Source: Pseudobdellovibrionaceae bacterium
GTDB taxonomy: Bacteria > Bdellovibrionota > UBA1018 > UBA6935
DNA length: 60,605 nt
Assembly (NCBI GenBank): GCA_002722705.1
Contig: PBMP01000095.1
Coordinates: 1-60,605 of the forward strand
Reading direction: 5' to 3'
In this document: positions 9,174-16,403 of the stretch, in pieces
Numbering within the stretch: the stretch's first letter is position 1
Layout of the letters: every line of letters begins with the position of its first letter
Made by a program: the position numbers and the translations under genes
Notes under the pieces: model-generated
Database searches by the model: none
The model's input: the letters and a program-made list of their open reading frames with translations, nothing else
What the model was told of the DNA's origin: nothing

Positions 9174-9199
9174 CCCCTCCCTTATAGGGAACAAAGGGG
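9174..9199 (+). promoter_or_regulatory. Hairpin covering the ribosome site of the next gene
   Basis: CCCCT (9174-9178) can pair with AGGGG (9195-9199), and CCCT (9179-9182) with AGGG (9186-9189), leaving a small bulge. The AAAGGGGAA ribosome site of the gene starting at 9206 lies in the 3' arm. In this fold the site would be masked, as in RNA thermometers or other translational switches. A TTGACA hexamer lies at 9149-9154, but I see no convincing -10 at the right distance. Confidence 0.35.
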
Positions 9200-9205
9200 A
9201 AATCC

Positions 9206-9700
9206 ATGAAAAGTATCAAAGGACTTATTTTCATAGTCTTTTTTAGCAATTTACCATCAGTATCTTACGGAATTCCCTGCGGGGAACTTTTTGGGTCCAA
9301 TCGAAATAATGCTTTTTCTGACTTTAAAATCGAATCTCTATTCAAAAAAGCGCACTCTGGAACTCATGATGAAAAAATAGAAGCTCTTCAAAAAATCGGG
9401 ATGTTTGAACACAACTCTCTGATCCTTGATTCTGTAAAACCCGAAGTAACTGACGCCTATATGCTAGGCATTTGTGATCGTTTGATATTTTTTATTGAAT
9501 TCTCCCAAAGTCAACAGATTCAAAAAATAGCAGCACAAGCCCTGGTTGAATATTCCTCAAAGAACTCCAATCACTTTAAACGAGGATTTTTTGGAGAAGA
9601 ATCCCTTTTCCTTATTGAAAACCTCATAAAAAACTCAGATCTCTCAAGAGAAATTGATCAGACACTTGTAAACGGAATTGAAAAACCGACCTTACACTAA
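9206..9700 (+). CDS. Small secreted helical protein, unknown function
   Basis: A 164-residue protein with a clear signal peptide (hydrophobic residues 5-20, cleavage likely near SYG). The mature protein begins with PCGELF and then seems all-helical, perhaps with HEAT-like repeats (EKIEALQKIG, QKIAAQALVEYS). Two other secreted proteins in this window share a CxxLF motif near the mature N terminus (33575-34777 and 45170-46228). A strong ribosome site precedes the ATG but may be masked by a hairpin. It is followed by a terminator, so it is a single-gene unit upstream of the peptide operon. Confidence 0.6.
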   Translation: MKSIKGLIFIVFFSNLPSVSYGIPCGELFGSNRNNAFSDFKIESLFKKAHSGTHDEKIEALQKIGMFEHNSLILDSVKPEVTDAYMLGICDRLIFFIEFSQSQQIQKIAAQALVEYSSKNSNHFKRGFFGEESLFLIENLIKNSDLSREIDQTLVNGIEKPTLH

Positions 9701-9707
9701 CCTCTCG

Positions 9708-9750
9708 CCACCAAATAGCGACTACCAGTAGAGTCGTTTTTTCATGGTGG
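9708..9750 (+). terminator. Rho-independent terminator after the 9206 gene
   Basis: The stem CGACT (9719-9723) with AGTCG (9732-9736) is followed at once by six T (9737-9742). An outer pairing CCACCA (9708-9713) with TGGTGG (9745-9750) could form instead. It separates the secreted-protein gene from the peptide operon. Confidence 0.7.
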
Positions 9751-9763
9751 TCTAGAAATATTA

Positions 9764-9789
9764 CTTAGTTTATTTAATCTATAACTAAG
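9764..9789 (+). promoter_or_regulatory. Inverted repeat in the leader region of the peptide operon
   Basis: CTTAGTT (9764-9770) and AACTAAG (9783-9789) are perfect 7-base arms around a 12-base AT-rich loop. Just downstream, TTGAATTC occurs twice in tandem (around 9798-9815). The 9743-9969 gap holds no gene and must carry the promoter of the precursor operon. I cannot pick a clear -35/-10 pair. The repeat is a candidate operator. Confidence 0.35.
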
Positions 9790-9969
9790 CAAAAAACCTT
9801 GAATTCTTTGAATTCTGTTGTGAACCACCAACAACCCTGTCGGTCACCAACTACACTATTTTTCTAATTTTGCTGCTTTTTCAAAAATACACCGCTTTTT
9901 TCATTTTGGTCCACATCCTGCAAATAGGGGGGCATCTGCAATCAAGCAGAACAATAAGGAATAAGCACG

Positions 9970-10152
9970 ATGACTAAAAAAATTGAAAATGACGATCAAA
10001 ACTTAAAAAATCTTCAATCTATCTATTTTGGAATTGGAGGTAGTGACGGAAAAGAGGGAGGTAGTGATGGAAAAGAAGGAGGCAGTGATGGAGTTGAAGG
10101 AGGTGGACTTCTACCGACTGGATCAACTGGATCTCGTGGTTTTTCTTTCTAA
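9970..10152 (+). CDS. Putative RiPP precursor peptide with GGSDG(K/V)E repeats
   Basis: A 60-residue peptide with a good ribosome site (AATAAGGAATAAG). Residues 1-22 look like a leader: charged, helical, with LKNLQSIYFG. Residues 23-43 are three tandem heptads, GGSDGKE, GGSDGKE and GGSDGVE. A Gly/Thr/Ser tail follows (GGGLLPTGSTGSRGFSF). Ser, Lys, Asp and Glu in each repeat are the donor and acceptor side chains that ATP-grasp ligases join in graspetides (microviridin class). An ATP-grasp ligase, a second ATP-grasp-like protein and a protease-transporter follow in the same operon. No known graspetide core motif matches, so this would be a new family. The role as precursor is inferred from composition and context. 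Confidence 0.7.
   Translation: MTKKIENDDQNLKNLQSIYFGIGGSDGKEGGSDGKEGGSDGVEGGGLLPTGSTGSRGFSF
10036..10098 (+). repeat. Three tandem 21-bp repeats in the precursor core
   Basis: Three 21-base units (10036-10056, 10057-10077, 10078-10098) encode GGSDGKE, GGSDGKE and GGSDGVE. They differ at wobble positions (GAC/GAT, GGT/GGC), so the peptide repeat is conserved above the DNA repeat. That suggests selection on the peptide. Confidence 0.85.
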
Positions 10153-10164
10153 ACGGAGTATTCA

Positions 10165-10656
10165 ATGAAAGCACTCAGCATAATAACAGTCTTATTATCA
10201 ACCGGAATGGTCAATGCGATGGAAATAGAGGTAGACAAAGGAACAGTTCATCTGACTGTTGTCAAAGGATTAAAGTCTGTAGAAATGACATCTACAAAAA
10301 CTGATTCCTGCGAAGCAGAAGTAGAAATGGATAAAAATGAAAATCGATATCGGATTTTTCATAGTAACAATCCATGTCCAACGGGTGCTCAAATTTTTCT
10401 TAAAGTTCCATTAGAAAAAAATCTATCACTTCATCTTAATGGTGGTGTGATTTCTGTTAAGAACTCGAAGAAATTAACCCAATCGTATCAAACTATTTCC
10501 GCAAAAGTGTCTGGGGGAGTCATTCAGTCTCAAATTTCTGAATTTCGTCCAGAATCAAAATACGGAAAAGCTCGTTTAGAATTTAATAACGAAAATTCAA
10601 ACAAAAACAGAATGACTCTACTGGTAAACGGTGGGGTGATTCGTTTCGAAAAATAA
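10165..10656 (+). CDS. Secreted protein with NGGVI-type repeats, in the peptide operon
   Basis: A 163-residue protein with a signal peptide (cleavage likely after MVNA near residue 18). The rest is beta-rich and carries LNGGVISV, VSGGVIQS and VNGGVIRF at regular positions near residues 93, 113 and 157. This looks like the repeated strands of DUF4097/DUF2807-type beta-helix domains. Two Cys (near residues 50 and 73) could form a disulfide in the periplasm. It begins 12 bases after the precursor gene and is co-transcribed. Possible roles are surface display, binding of the product, or immunity. None is shown by the sequence. Confidence 0.6.
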   Translation: MKALSIITVLLSTGMVNAMEIEVDKGTVHLTVVKGLKSVEMTSTKTDSCEAEVEMDKNENRYRIFHSNNPCPTGAQIFLKVPLEKNLSLHLNGGVISVKNSKKLTQSYQTISAKVSGGVIQSQISEFRPESKYGKARLEFNNENSNKNRMTLLVNGGVIRFEK

Positions 10657-10671
10657 AAAAAAGGAAGTCAA

Positions 10672-11487
10672 ATGAACTACGTATGCCTTTATTCTGATCA
10701 AGACGACTTAATTGTATCTGAAATTTTTAAAGATCCTAAACTGTCTAAACAGTTTGAGATGGTTAGTTTATTCGACTTCCTTCAATATATAGAAATTGAT
10801 GACGAAATTGATAATGATCATATTAAAATTAGATGGACACTTAAGAACAATAAAAAAATTTCTAATGAAAATACTTTTTTAGTAAATAGACTCACAAGTC
10901 TATCTCAAGTAAATAAATTTGATCTGAATGACCAAAATCAATTATCAAGAGAAATTCAATCATACTTTTTATTTTCTCTTAGTCAGTTCAAAAAATCACT
11001 TTCACCATCAAAATATTTTAGTCTTACTGGAAATCAATTTTCTCTTTTAGAGCAATGGAAAATAGCAGATAAAATAAAAATTAAAACACCTCCTTACTCT
11101 ATCGGTCACCAAGACCTATCAGAACCAAATAAACCAAATACAATAAAAACGAATATTTATAATTATTTTAACTGGAGTGTAAATAATCAAAATCAAAAAA
11201 CAAATTTTATTATAGAAAAGCCAAAAGGAAGACCATACTTTAGCTACTCATTCCTAAATGAAACCTACACAACAGAACCGAAAGATAAAATCCAACAAAG
11301 AGTACTAAATTATACAAAAAAAATTGCATCTAAATTAAAAGTAGATATTTTAGAATATTTATTTTTTGTAGATAAAGAAAATATCACATTTGCATCAGCA
11401 AACCCTTATCTCTTGTCAAAAAATCACAATGTAAAAAATTTTATTAAAAGTGAATTAAAAAAATTACTCAAGGAGTGTAGTTTATGA
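10672..11487 (+). CDS. Degenerate ATP-grasp-like protein, partner of the ligase
   Basis: A 271-residue very AT-rich protein. Its plan mirrors the next gene: an N-terminal strand-rich part with NTFLVNRLTSL (like the pre-ATP-grasp strand of peptide ligases), a long middle, and a C-terminal VDKENITFASANP that aligns without gaps to IETPEKKYYCLEANP of the ligase downstream. In that alignment the metal ligands Asp279 and Glu292 of the ligase fall on Tyr229 and Ser242 here; only the Asn (244) is kept. It is therefore probably not an active ligase but may bind the precursor or the partner. Its stop overlaps the ligase start (ATGA). The relationship is my reading and is moderate in strength. Confidence 0.55.
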   Translation: MNYVCLYSDQDDLIVSEIFKDPKLSKQFEMVSLFDFLQYIEIDDEIDNDHIKIRWTLKNNKKISNENTFLVNRLTSLSQVNKFDLNDQNQLSREIQSYFLFSLSQFKKSLSPSKYFSLTGNQFSLLEQWKIADKIKIKTPPYSIGHQDLSEPNKPNTIKTNIYNYFNWSVNNQNQKTNFIIEKPKGRPYFSYSFLNETYTTEPKDKIQQRVLNYTKKIASKLKVDILEYLFFVDKENITFASANPYLLSKNHNVKNFIKSELKKLLKECSL

Positions 11488-12482
11488 AAAACACTTTCAT
11501 ACCAGAATCTCATATCCCAAAAGTTAAAGGTGCTCGAATATTAAAAAACAAAGAAAATCCAAGAATTAAAACAGGAAAATTAAAACCATTGATCATTATA
11601 GGTCCATCCGATGACTTTGTTATAAAGCTCATAGAAGAGTTAAAAACAGAACGAATGATAATCATTCTCCCAATCGAATCTATATGCATAAAATGGAACT
11701 ATCAGTTTTCTGGTAAAAAAATTACATTTTTAATAGAAAACAATAAATACCAAGCAAATAGTATTTATTTCAGAGGTGCAGTAATTTCCTCTGATGATCC
11801 AAGATTTGAAAATTTTTCAAATTTCTTGGAAGTTTTAAATACCTGCACAGATAAAGTCTGGTGCAGACCCAAAAAGATGATGACAAATGAATCAAAACCG
11901 CTCCAAATGGTTTTCAGTTTAAATAAAACAACTAATAGCAACATTAAAATTCCGAAAACATTTATAAAAAAAGGAAATCCTGAAAAAATTAAAAAAGAAA
12001 CTATAAATAAAAACTGGATTGTAAAATCAATTTCAGGAGTTCGATCTTTGGTCGTTGACAATAAATCTTATAGACACTGGGATTACTCCCCTGTGAAGAA
12101 TATTCCTACTTTATTTCAAGAAAAAATAACCGGAGATGACGTTAGAATACACTTCCTTAAAGACAAAGCTTATGGATTATGCGTAAGAGGAAAAAGTTCA
12201 GTCGATTACAGATATGCCTCAGAAAGAGGTGAATTAAAGAAAATGTCTATAGAATCATCTTTATTAGATTATTGTAAAAATTTATCTAAAATTGAAAAAA
12301 ATAGTCTCATTGGAATAGACTTCATTGAGACTCCAGAAAAAAAATACTATTGTTTAGAAGCAAATCCTGGTCCTGGGTGGGCTTGGTATCACAAAAATGA
12401 GAAAGAGCAGCTTTTAAATTCAAAAGAAGATTTTTTCTTGAAAAAATTTCTAAAAGAGATCATAGAAAATGAATCGGTATAA
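11484..12482 (+). CDS. ATP-grasp peptide ligase (graspetide maturase-like)
   Basis: A 332-residue ATP-grasp enzyme of the RimK/MvdC-MvdD kind. The pre-ATP-grasp domain has NSIYFRGAV. The core shows WIVKSISGVRSLVV (lid and ATP Lys), TLFQEKITGDDVRIHFL (hinge Gln-Glu and core strand), and the metal-binding triad Asp279, Glu292 and Asn294 in GIDFIET and YCLEANPGPGWAW. The Trp-rich end after NP is typical of graspetide maturases rather than of S6 ligase. Predicted reaction: ATP-driven ester or amide bonds between Ser/Lys and Asp/Glu side chains of the upstream precursor. It overlaps both neighbours, so its level is tied to theirs. Confidence 0.75.
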   Translation: MKNTFIPESHIPKVKGARILKNKENPRIKTGKLKPLIIIGPSDDFVIKLIEELKTERMIIILPIESICIKWNYQFSGKKITFLIENNKYQANSIYFRGAVISSDDPRFENFSNFLEVLNTCTDKVWCRPKKMMTNESKPLQMVFSLNKTTNSNIKIPKTFIKKGNPEKIKKETINKNWIVKSISGVRSLVVDNKSYRHWDYSPVKNIPTLFQEKITGDDVRIHFLKDKAYGLCVRGKSSVDYRYASERGELKKMSIESSLLDYCKNLSKIEKNSLIGIDFIETPEKKYYCLEANPGPGWAWYHKNEKEQLLNSKEDFFLKKFLKEIIENESV

Positions 12483-14550
12483 AATAAAATCTGCACTTTT
12501 AATTGCATTTACATTCTTTTACTTTTTTCTTCATTTTTTAATGGTTTCACAAAAAAGTGAATGGATTAGTGGAATCGTAGAAAAGAAATTGAACTTAAAA
12601 TCCTTTATTTTACTTACAGTCTTCGTAATTATCTTGCACTTATCTGCTCACTTTATTTTATCTATCAGGGAATTTTTTAAATCTACATGGTCAATAAATG
12701 AAGTTCAGTTTCATTGGAGAAAGTTTTTTCCCCTTTTTGTAAATCATCAAATTAAAAATGATTACGACAAAGTCTATCTCTATTATTCAGAACAACGAAA
12801 TCGAATAGAAAATTTGAAATTTGAAAAAATCACTTTAATTTCAACAATTATTTCAGTTACAGTAATTTATTCAACAATCATTATTAGCGATCAATACTGG
12901 ACTGGAGTCACGTATATCCCTATTCTTACATTATTTTCTTACATAAGCGGAAAATGGTACCATAATCAATATAAAAAAATTATTAATCAATTACAAAAAT
13001 CAAAATCAGAATTACTCACTTGGATATCTAGTTTTTTTAGAGGAAATTCCGAAATTTATTCTAATTTTTCTCATTTAGAAAATTATCTCGACTGGGTTAA
13101 AAACTGTGGGAATTCTTGGTTTTCAATTCAAAAAAAACTTCATTTAAATCTTTTTAAAAAAGATGGGTTATCTAAATTAAGTTTAGATCTACCGTTTTTA
13201 ATTTGCTTTGTAATTACAATGTACTCTTGTTTTACAGGAAAATTAGACATTAAATCTGCATTTATTTGGTTTGGAGTCACAGAATATCTAATGGAAGGAT
13301 TAAATGCACTGAGACAACTACTCATTCAAAAACAGGAATATCATTCTTTAAAAAATCAAATTTCGTCATTGGAAGAAAAAATATTAATTTCAGTAGATAA
13401 AAAACCGCGGGTTCAAAAAAAACTTTTTCCTATAGAATTTAAACTATTAGATCAAAGCTTAGTATCATTCACACCTCAATTAGGCATTCAATGGATTCAT
13501 GGAGAAAATGGTTCTGGAAAATCAACATTAATAGAAGCTTGGAAAGGACACTGCACAGAATACCAATATTGGAAAAGAGAACATATCGAAATAATCAAAA
13601 ATCAAATTCACGGAAAATATAGATCACTTGTTTCTCGACCCGAGAAGATTTCACCCATTTCTTTAAACTGGAAAAAAATGAAAATAAAAATAGAAAAAGA
13701 ATTAAAAAATCTTTCTCAAGAAGAAATTAATTTTTGGTTAAATAAATTTAAAACAGTATTTGTCTCTTTAAAAAAAGAAAAAAATCTATCGTCAGGAGAG
13801 CTTTTTGTATTTTCACTTATCCGAATCATTCAAAGTTTAGATAAAAATGTTAGATTTATATTTATTGATGAACCAGATGTTCACATTGACTCAAAAACAA
13901 GAATCTACTTTGAGTCTATCTTAGAACTGTGGTCAAAAAAATATACTATCTTTAGAGTAAGTCATCTAGAATCTTCTTTTGATCAAAGGAAAAAAATTCA
14001 TTTATTAGCATGTAACAAAAAAGGAACTGAAGCCATTCAAATTCCATTTCAAATTAAAATAAAAAAATCTTATTCCTCAAAAATAAATTTTCATTTTGAA
14101 GATCACCTATCGAGATCACTTCAAAACACCATTATTTCCACAATTAAAACTCTTATAAAAACCTGTCCTTCAACTAAAAACTTAAATAATTACACATTTT
14201 TTATAAGTTCTAGTGAAAACGAGAATTATCAAGTTGCTCAAACAGAATCTTGTGGATTAGCTTTTGCTTTAGCATTCATTGAACTCTCTCTTTCTTTAAA
14301 AAATACTCTCTATCAAAGTCAGTTAAAAAAATGGAGTGCAAGTGGTCATATTTTAGAAAATGGGAAAATCGGAACCATCCACGGAGAAGCTGCAAAGAGA
14401 AGAGCTGCTCAACAAAAAGGATTGACTTTTTTTTCAAATCAAAACTGGTCCACGCTGCAAGAAGCATATCATTTCTTAAAAATGAAACATCTCACAAGAA
14501 GTCAAGAGTTTAATCCGGCAACAAAAATAACACAAAAAGTCATTCAGTAA
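12469..14550 (+). CDS. ABC exporter fused to a Lon-type (S16) protease domain
   Basis: A 693-residue three-part protein. Residues 1-285 hold six hydrophobic segments (about 8-26, 44-64, 118-140, 145-162, 236-256, 262-280), an ABC exporter membrane domain. Residues ~320-520 form the ATPase: Walker A GENGSGKST (345-353), signature LSSGE (440-444), Walker B FIDEPD (465-470), H-loop His499. From ~540 the C terminus resembles the Lon protease domain: TESCG (Ser594) aligns with the Lon GPSAG serine, and ASGHILENGKIG then HGEAAK aligns with the region ending in catalytic Lys722, giving Lys643 here. The Ser-Lys spacing is 49, against 43 in E. coli Lon. Known peptide exporters with proteases carry an N-terminal C39 domain, so this order and class are new to me. 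It overlaps the ligase gene by 14 bases. Confidence 0.8.
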   Translation: MNRYKIKSALLIAFTFFYFFLHFLMVSQKSEWISGIVEKKLNLKSFILLTVFVIILHLSAHFILSIREFFKSTWSINEVQFHWRKFFPLFVNHQIKNDYDKVYLYYSEQRNRIENLKFEKITLISTIISVTVIYSTIIISDQYWTGVTYIPILTLFSYISGKWYHNQYKKIINQLQKSKSELLTWISSFFRGNSEIYSNFSHLENYLDWVKNCGNSWFSIQKKLHLNLFKKDGLSKLSLDLPFLICFVITMYSCFTGKLDIKSAFIWFGVTEYLMEGLNALRQLLIQKQEYHSLKNQISSLEEKILISVDKKPRVQKKLFPIEFKLLDQSLVSFTPQLGIQWIHGENGSGKSTLIEAWKGHCTEYQYWKREHIEIIKNQIHGKYRSLVSRPEKISPISLNWKKMKIKIEKELKNLSQEEINFWLNKFKTVFVSLKKEKNLSSGELFVFSLIRIIQSLDKNVRFIFIDEPDVHIDSKTRIYFESILELWSKKYTIFRVSHLESSFDQRKKIHLLACNKKGTEAIQIPFQIKIKKSYSSKINFHFEDHLSRSLQNTIISTIKTLIKTCPSTKNLNNYTFFISSSENENYQVAQTESCGLAFALAFIELSLSLKNTLYQSQLKKWSASGHILENGKIGTIHGEAAKRRAAQQKGLTFFSNQNWSTLQEAYHFLKMKHLTRSQEFNPATKITQKVIQ

Positions 14551-14625
14551 ACTCTTACATGTCCTTTTATTCTATAGACAATTCGTTCTTATCAAAGATA
14601 AACAGGGTTGATAAGGAGAAAATCA

Positions 14626-15024
14626 ATGAAAACAATTCAACTCATCGCTCTGAGTTTTTTTATGACTTTTATCGCACAGCAAGGTTGGGCCCGATGCGCT
14701 CACCCTTATATCTTAGTTTGTGATTCAAACAATAACTGCACTTGTGGTCGAGCTAAACTAAAACCTCTGCAAACACAACAACAAGGGACTGCTGTTCTTT
14801 ATTTCGCTATTGAAAACCCAACAAGAAGTTATGTTTCTTGTAACCTCTATTATAGCTCAACTGATGTCTATGGAAATACTTACAACGGACTCATCCGCTC
14901 CGTAGAAGTTCCTGCATATAAATCGATCGAAGAGAATCAACTCGTAAGAGATCTACCTTCTTATTTCGTTTTACCTTCACCCACACTTATTGATTCAAAT
15001 AGAAGTCGATGTGATGCAATTTAA
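14626..15024 (+). CDS. Small secreted Cys-containing protein, unknown
   Basis: A 132-residue protein with a signal peptide ending near GWA (residue ~22). The mature part has a cluster of Cys (RCAHPYILVCDSNNNCTCG), two more further on, and beta-rich sequence. The periplasmic or extracellular fold is probably held by disulfides. The ATG at 14626 is chosen over 14608 because AAGGAGAA lies just ahead of it. It follows the transporter gene by 75 bases and may have its own promoter, so membership of the peptide operon is uncertain. A strong terminator follows. Confidence 0.6.
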   Translation: MKTIQLIALSFFMTFIAQQGWARCAHPYILVCDSNNNCTCGRAKLKPLQTQQQGTAVLYFAIENPTRSYVSCNLYYSSTDVYGNTYNGLIRSVEVPAYKSIEENQLVRDLPSYFVLPSPTLIDSNRSRCDAI

Positions 15025-15030
15025 ACCTCA

Positions 15031-15072
15031 ATCACATAGACGAGACTTATTTTTAGTCTCGTCTATTGTGAT
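15031..15072. terminator. Long bidirectional hairpin between convergent genes
   Basis: Arms of 17-18 bases (centre AGACGAGACT with AGTCTCGTCT) pair around a 7-base T-rich loop, with one extra base in the right arm. It lies between the stops of two facing genes, at 15024 and 15094, so it probably ends transcription from both sides. Confidence 0.75.
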
Positions 15073-15093
15073 GAAATACTCTTACTAAAAAAG

Positions 15094-16320
15094 CTAGAGA
15101 GTAGATTCAACCTCTGTATTTTTTCTTTGCTTTGATTCTGAGTTTTTTTGTTGTTCCTCAGAAAAACTCTTTAAAAGATTTCGAATCACTTCACGATACT
15201 CACTGACATTCATGGGAACATAGTTTTCTGGAAGAGGCGGATTATCCACTTCTTCAATTCGAGATCGAACCACTCTTTCCCCTTTCATAAAAACTTCTAC
15301 ATAATTTTTATTGATACGAGAAATTTCATGATCTGGGCCTTCAATCATAAATTCATTTCTAAAACATCCCGTCTGAATAATTTTACGATTACCAAAACTC
15401 CACCATCCAGTTTCATGTTGATGTCCAATCAAATATAAAGAAAACTGATCTGATTTTTCAAGTTCTTCTTTCATACTCATATTAATGGATACATCTGCGT
15501 GTAGTGTATAAAATCGTCGGATCACTTCCTTTAACATACTCCATTTGACTTTTTTTAATGGATCACTTGAATGCAAGAAATCTTTTAAATAATCTTTCGT
15601 ATAATAATTCCACAAACGACTCACAAGCCATTCTTTAAATTCAGGAAGTGCCTCTAAAACCTTATCTTTGGGCTTTAATCGATCTAAATGAAAAAAATGA
15701 TCTTTTAAAGGAATAATCACATCTAATAAAGCTACGCTTCCCCAGGGAATATTAAGAATCTTTTTTCCATCGTATTCTACGAAAGGATGCTGCTCATCCA
15801 AAGCGAACATTGTATCATGCTGAGACCCATGCTCTACTCTTACTTTTCCGAACTCATAAGAAAGTCCTGGAAATAAAATTTCATTTTCAAATCCACATGC
15901 AGAGCGAATCACTCGTTGAACCTCAGGAAAAAGAAGCTCAAAATCATGATTCCCTGTAATAAAAATAGCTCTCCGGTTCTTTTGATCAAACTCTAAAAAC
16001 TTTCTCACCCCTTCAAAAAACTGAGGATGAGCAGCTGCAACTTTAAAAAACTTCCCCAACGCAACCGTCTTATCAATATGGCGAGGATATTTTCCTTGAA
16101 AATCTGTCTTTAGAAGATCAAATGTATCTCCATTAAAAACCAAATCAACATGAGTACCCAAAAAATAAGAATCATTATATTTATCTAGAAGTTCTGCAAA
16201 AAAGTCACTATGAGGAAAATCATCCATTATCCCACCCGATCCCATCTCAATGTCACTAAAACAAAGGATAAGACGGTCAAAATCTTCTTTTTTTGGTAAA
16301 TAGCGCTCAGAAAAACTCAC
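15094..16320 (-). CDS. Calcineurin-like metallophosphoesterase
   Basis: A ~408-residue cytoplasmic metallophosphoesterase. Motifs in order: SDIE (first metal motif), NGDTFD, GNHDFE near residue 150, a later His pair, and GHQHETG near residue 305. The first motif is D-I-E where the family usually has D-x-H, which may change the metal or activity. The substrate is unknown; size and motif order resemble LpxH-like and predicted phosphatases but are too long for LpxH. Start: GTG at 16320 has GGAG seven bases ahead; a TTG at 16338 would add six residues. The Ser/Gln/Lys-rich C-terminal tail looks disordered. Confidence 0.75.
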   Translation of the reverse strand: MSFSERYLPKKEDFDRLILCFSDIEMGSGGIMDDFPHSDFFAELLDKYNDSYFLGTHVDLVFNGDTFDLLKTDFQGKYPRHIDKTVALGKFFKVAAAHPQFFEGVRKFLEFDQKNRRAIFITGNHDFELLFPEVQRVIRSACGFENEILFPGLSYEFGKVRVEHGSQHDTMFALDEQHPFVEYDGKKILNIPWGSVALLDVIIPLKDHFFHLDRLKPKDKVLEALPEFKEWLVSRLWNYYTKDYLKDFLHSSDPLKKVKWSMLKEVIRRFYTLHADVSINMSMKEELEKSDQFSLYLIGHQHETGWWSFGNRKIIQTGCFRNEFMIEGPDHEISRINKNYVEVFMKGERVVRSRIEEVDNPPLPENYVPMNVSEYREVIRNLLKSFSEEQQKNSESKQRKNTEVESTL

Positions 16321-16403
16321 TAAAAAACTCCAGTACAAGGCGCAAAGTGCCCCGCATTACGTGTAACATGGTCTTTTAGATGAAAAAATCAAAAATAAAA
16401 ACT

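Noticed and set aside
10036..10098. CRISPR or minisatellite origin for the 21-base repeats
   Set aside because: The repeats are head to tail without spacers, in frame with the peptide, and vary at wobble sites.
9970..14550. Lanthipeptide, lasso or sactipeptide locus
   Set aside because: No Cys in the precursor, no LanB/C/M, no radical SAM protein and no asparagine-synthase-like cyclase in the operon; the ATP-grasp enzymes point elsewhere.
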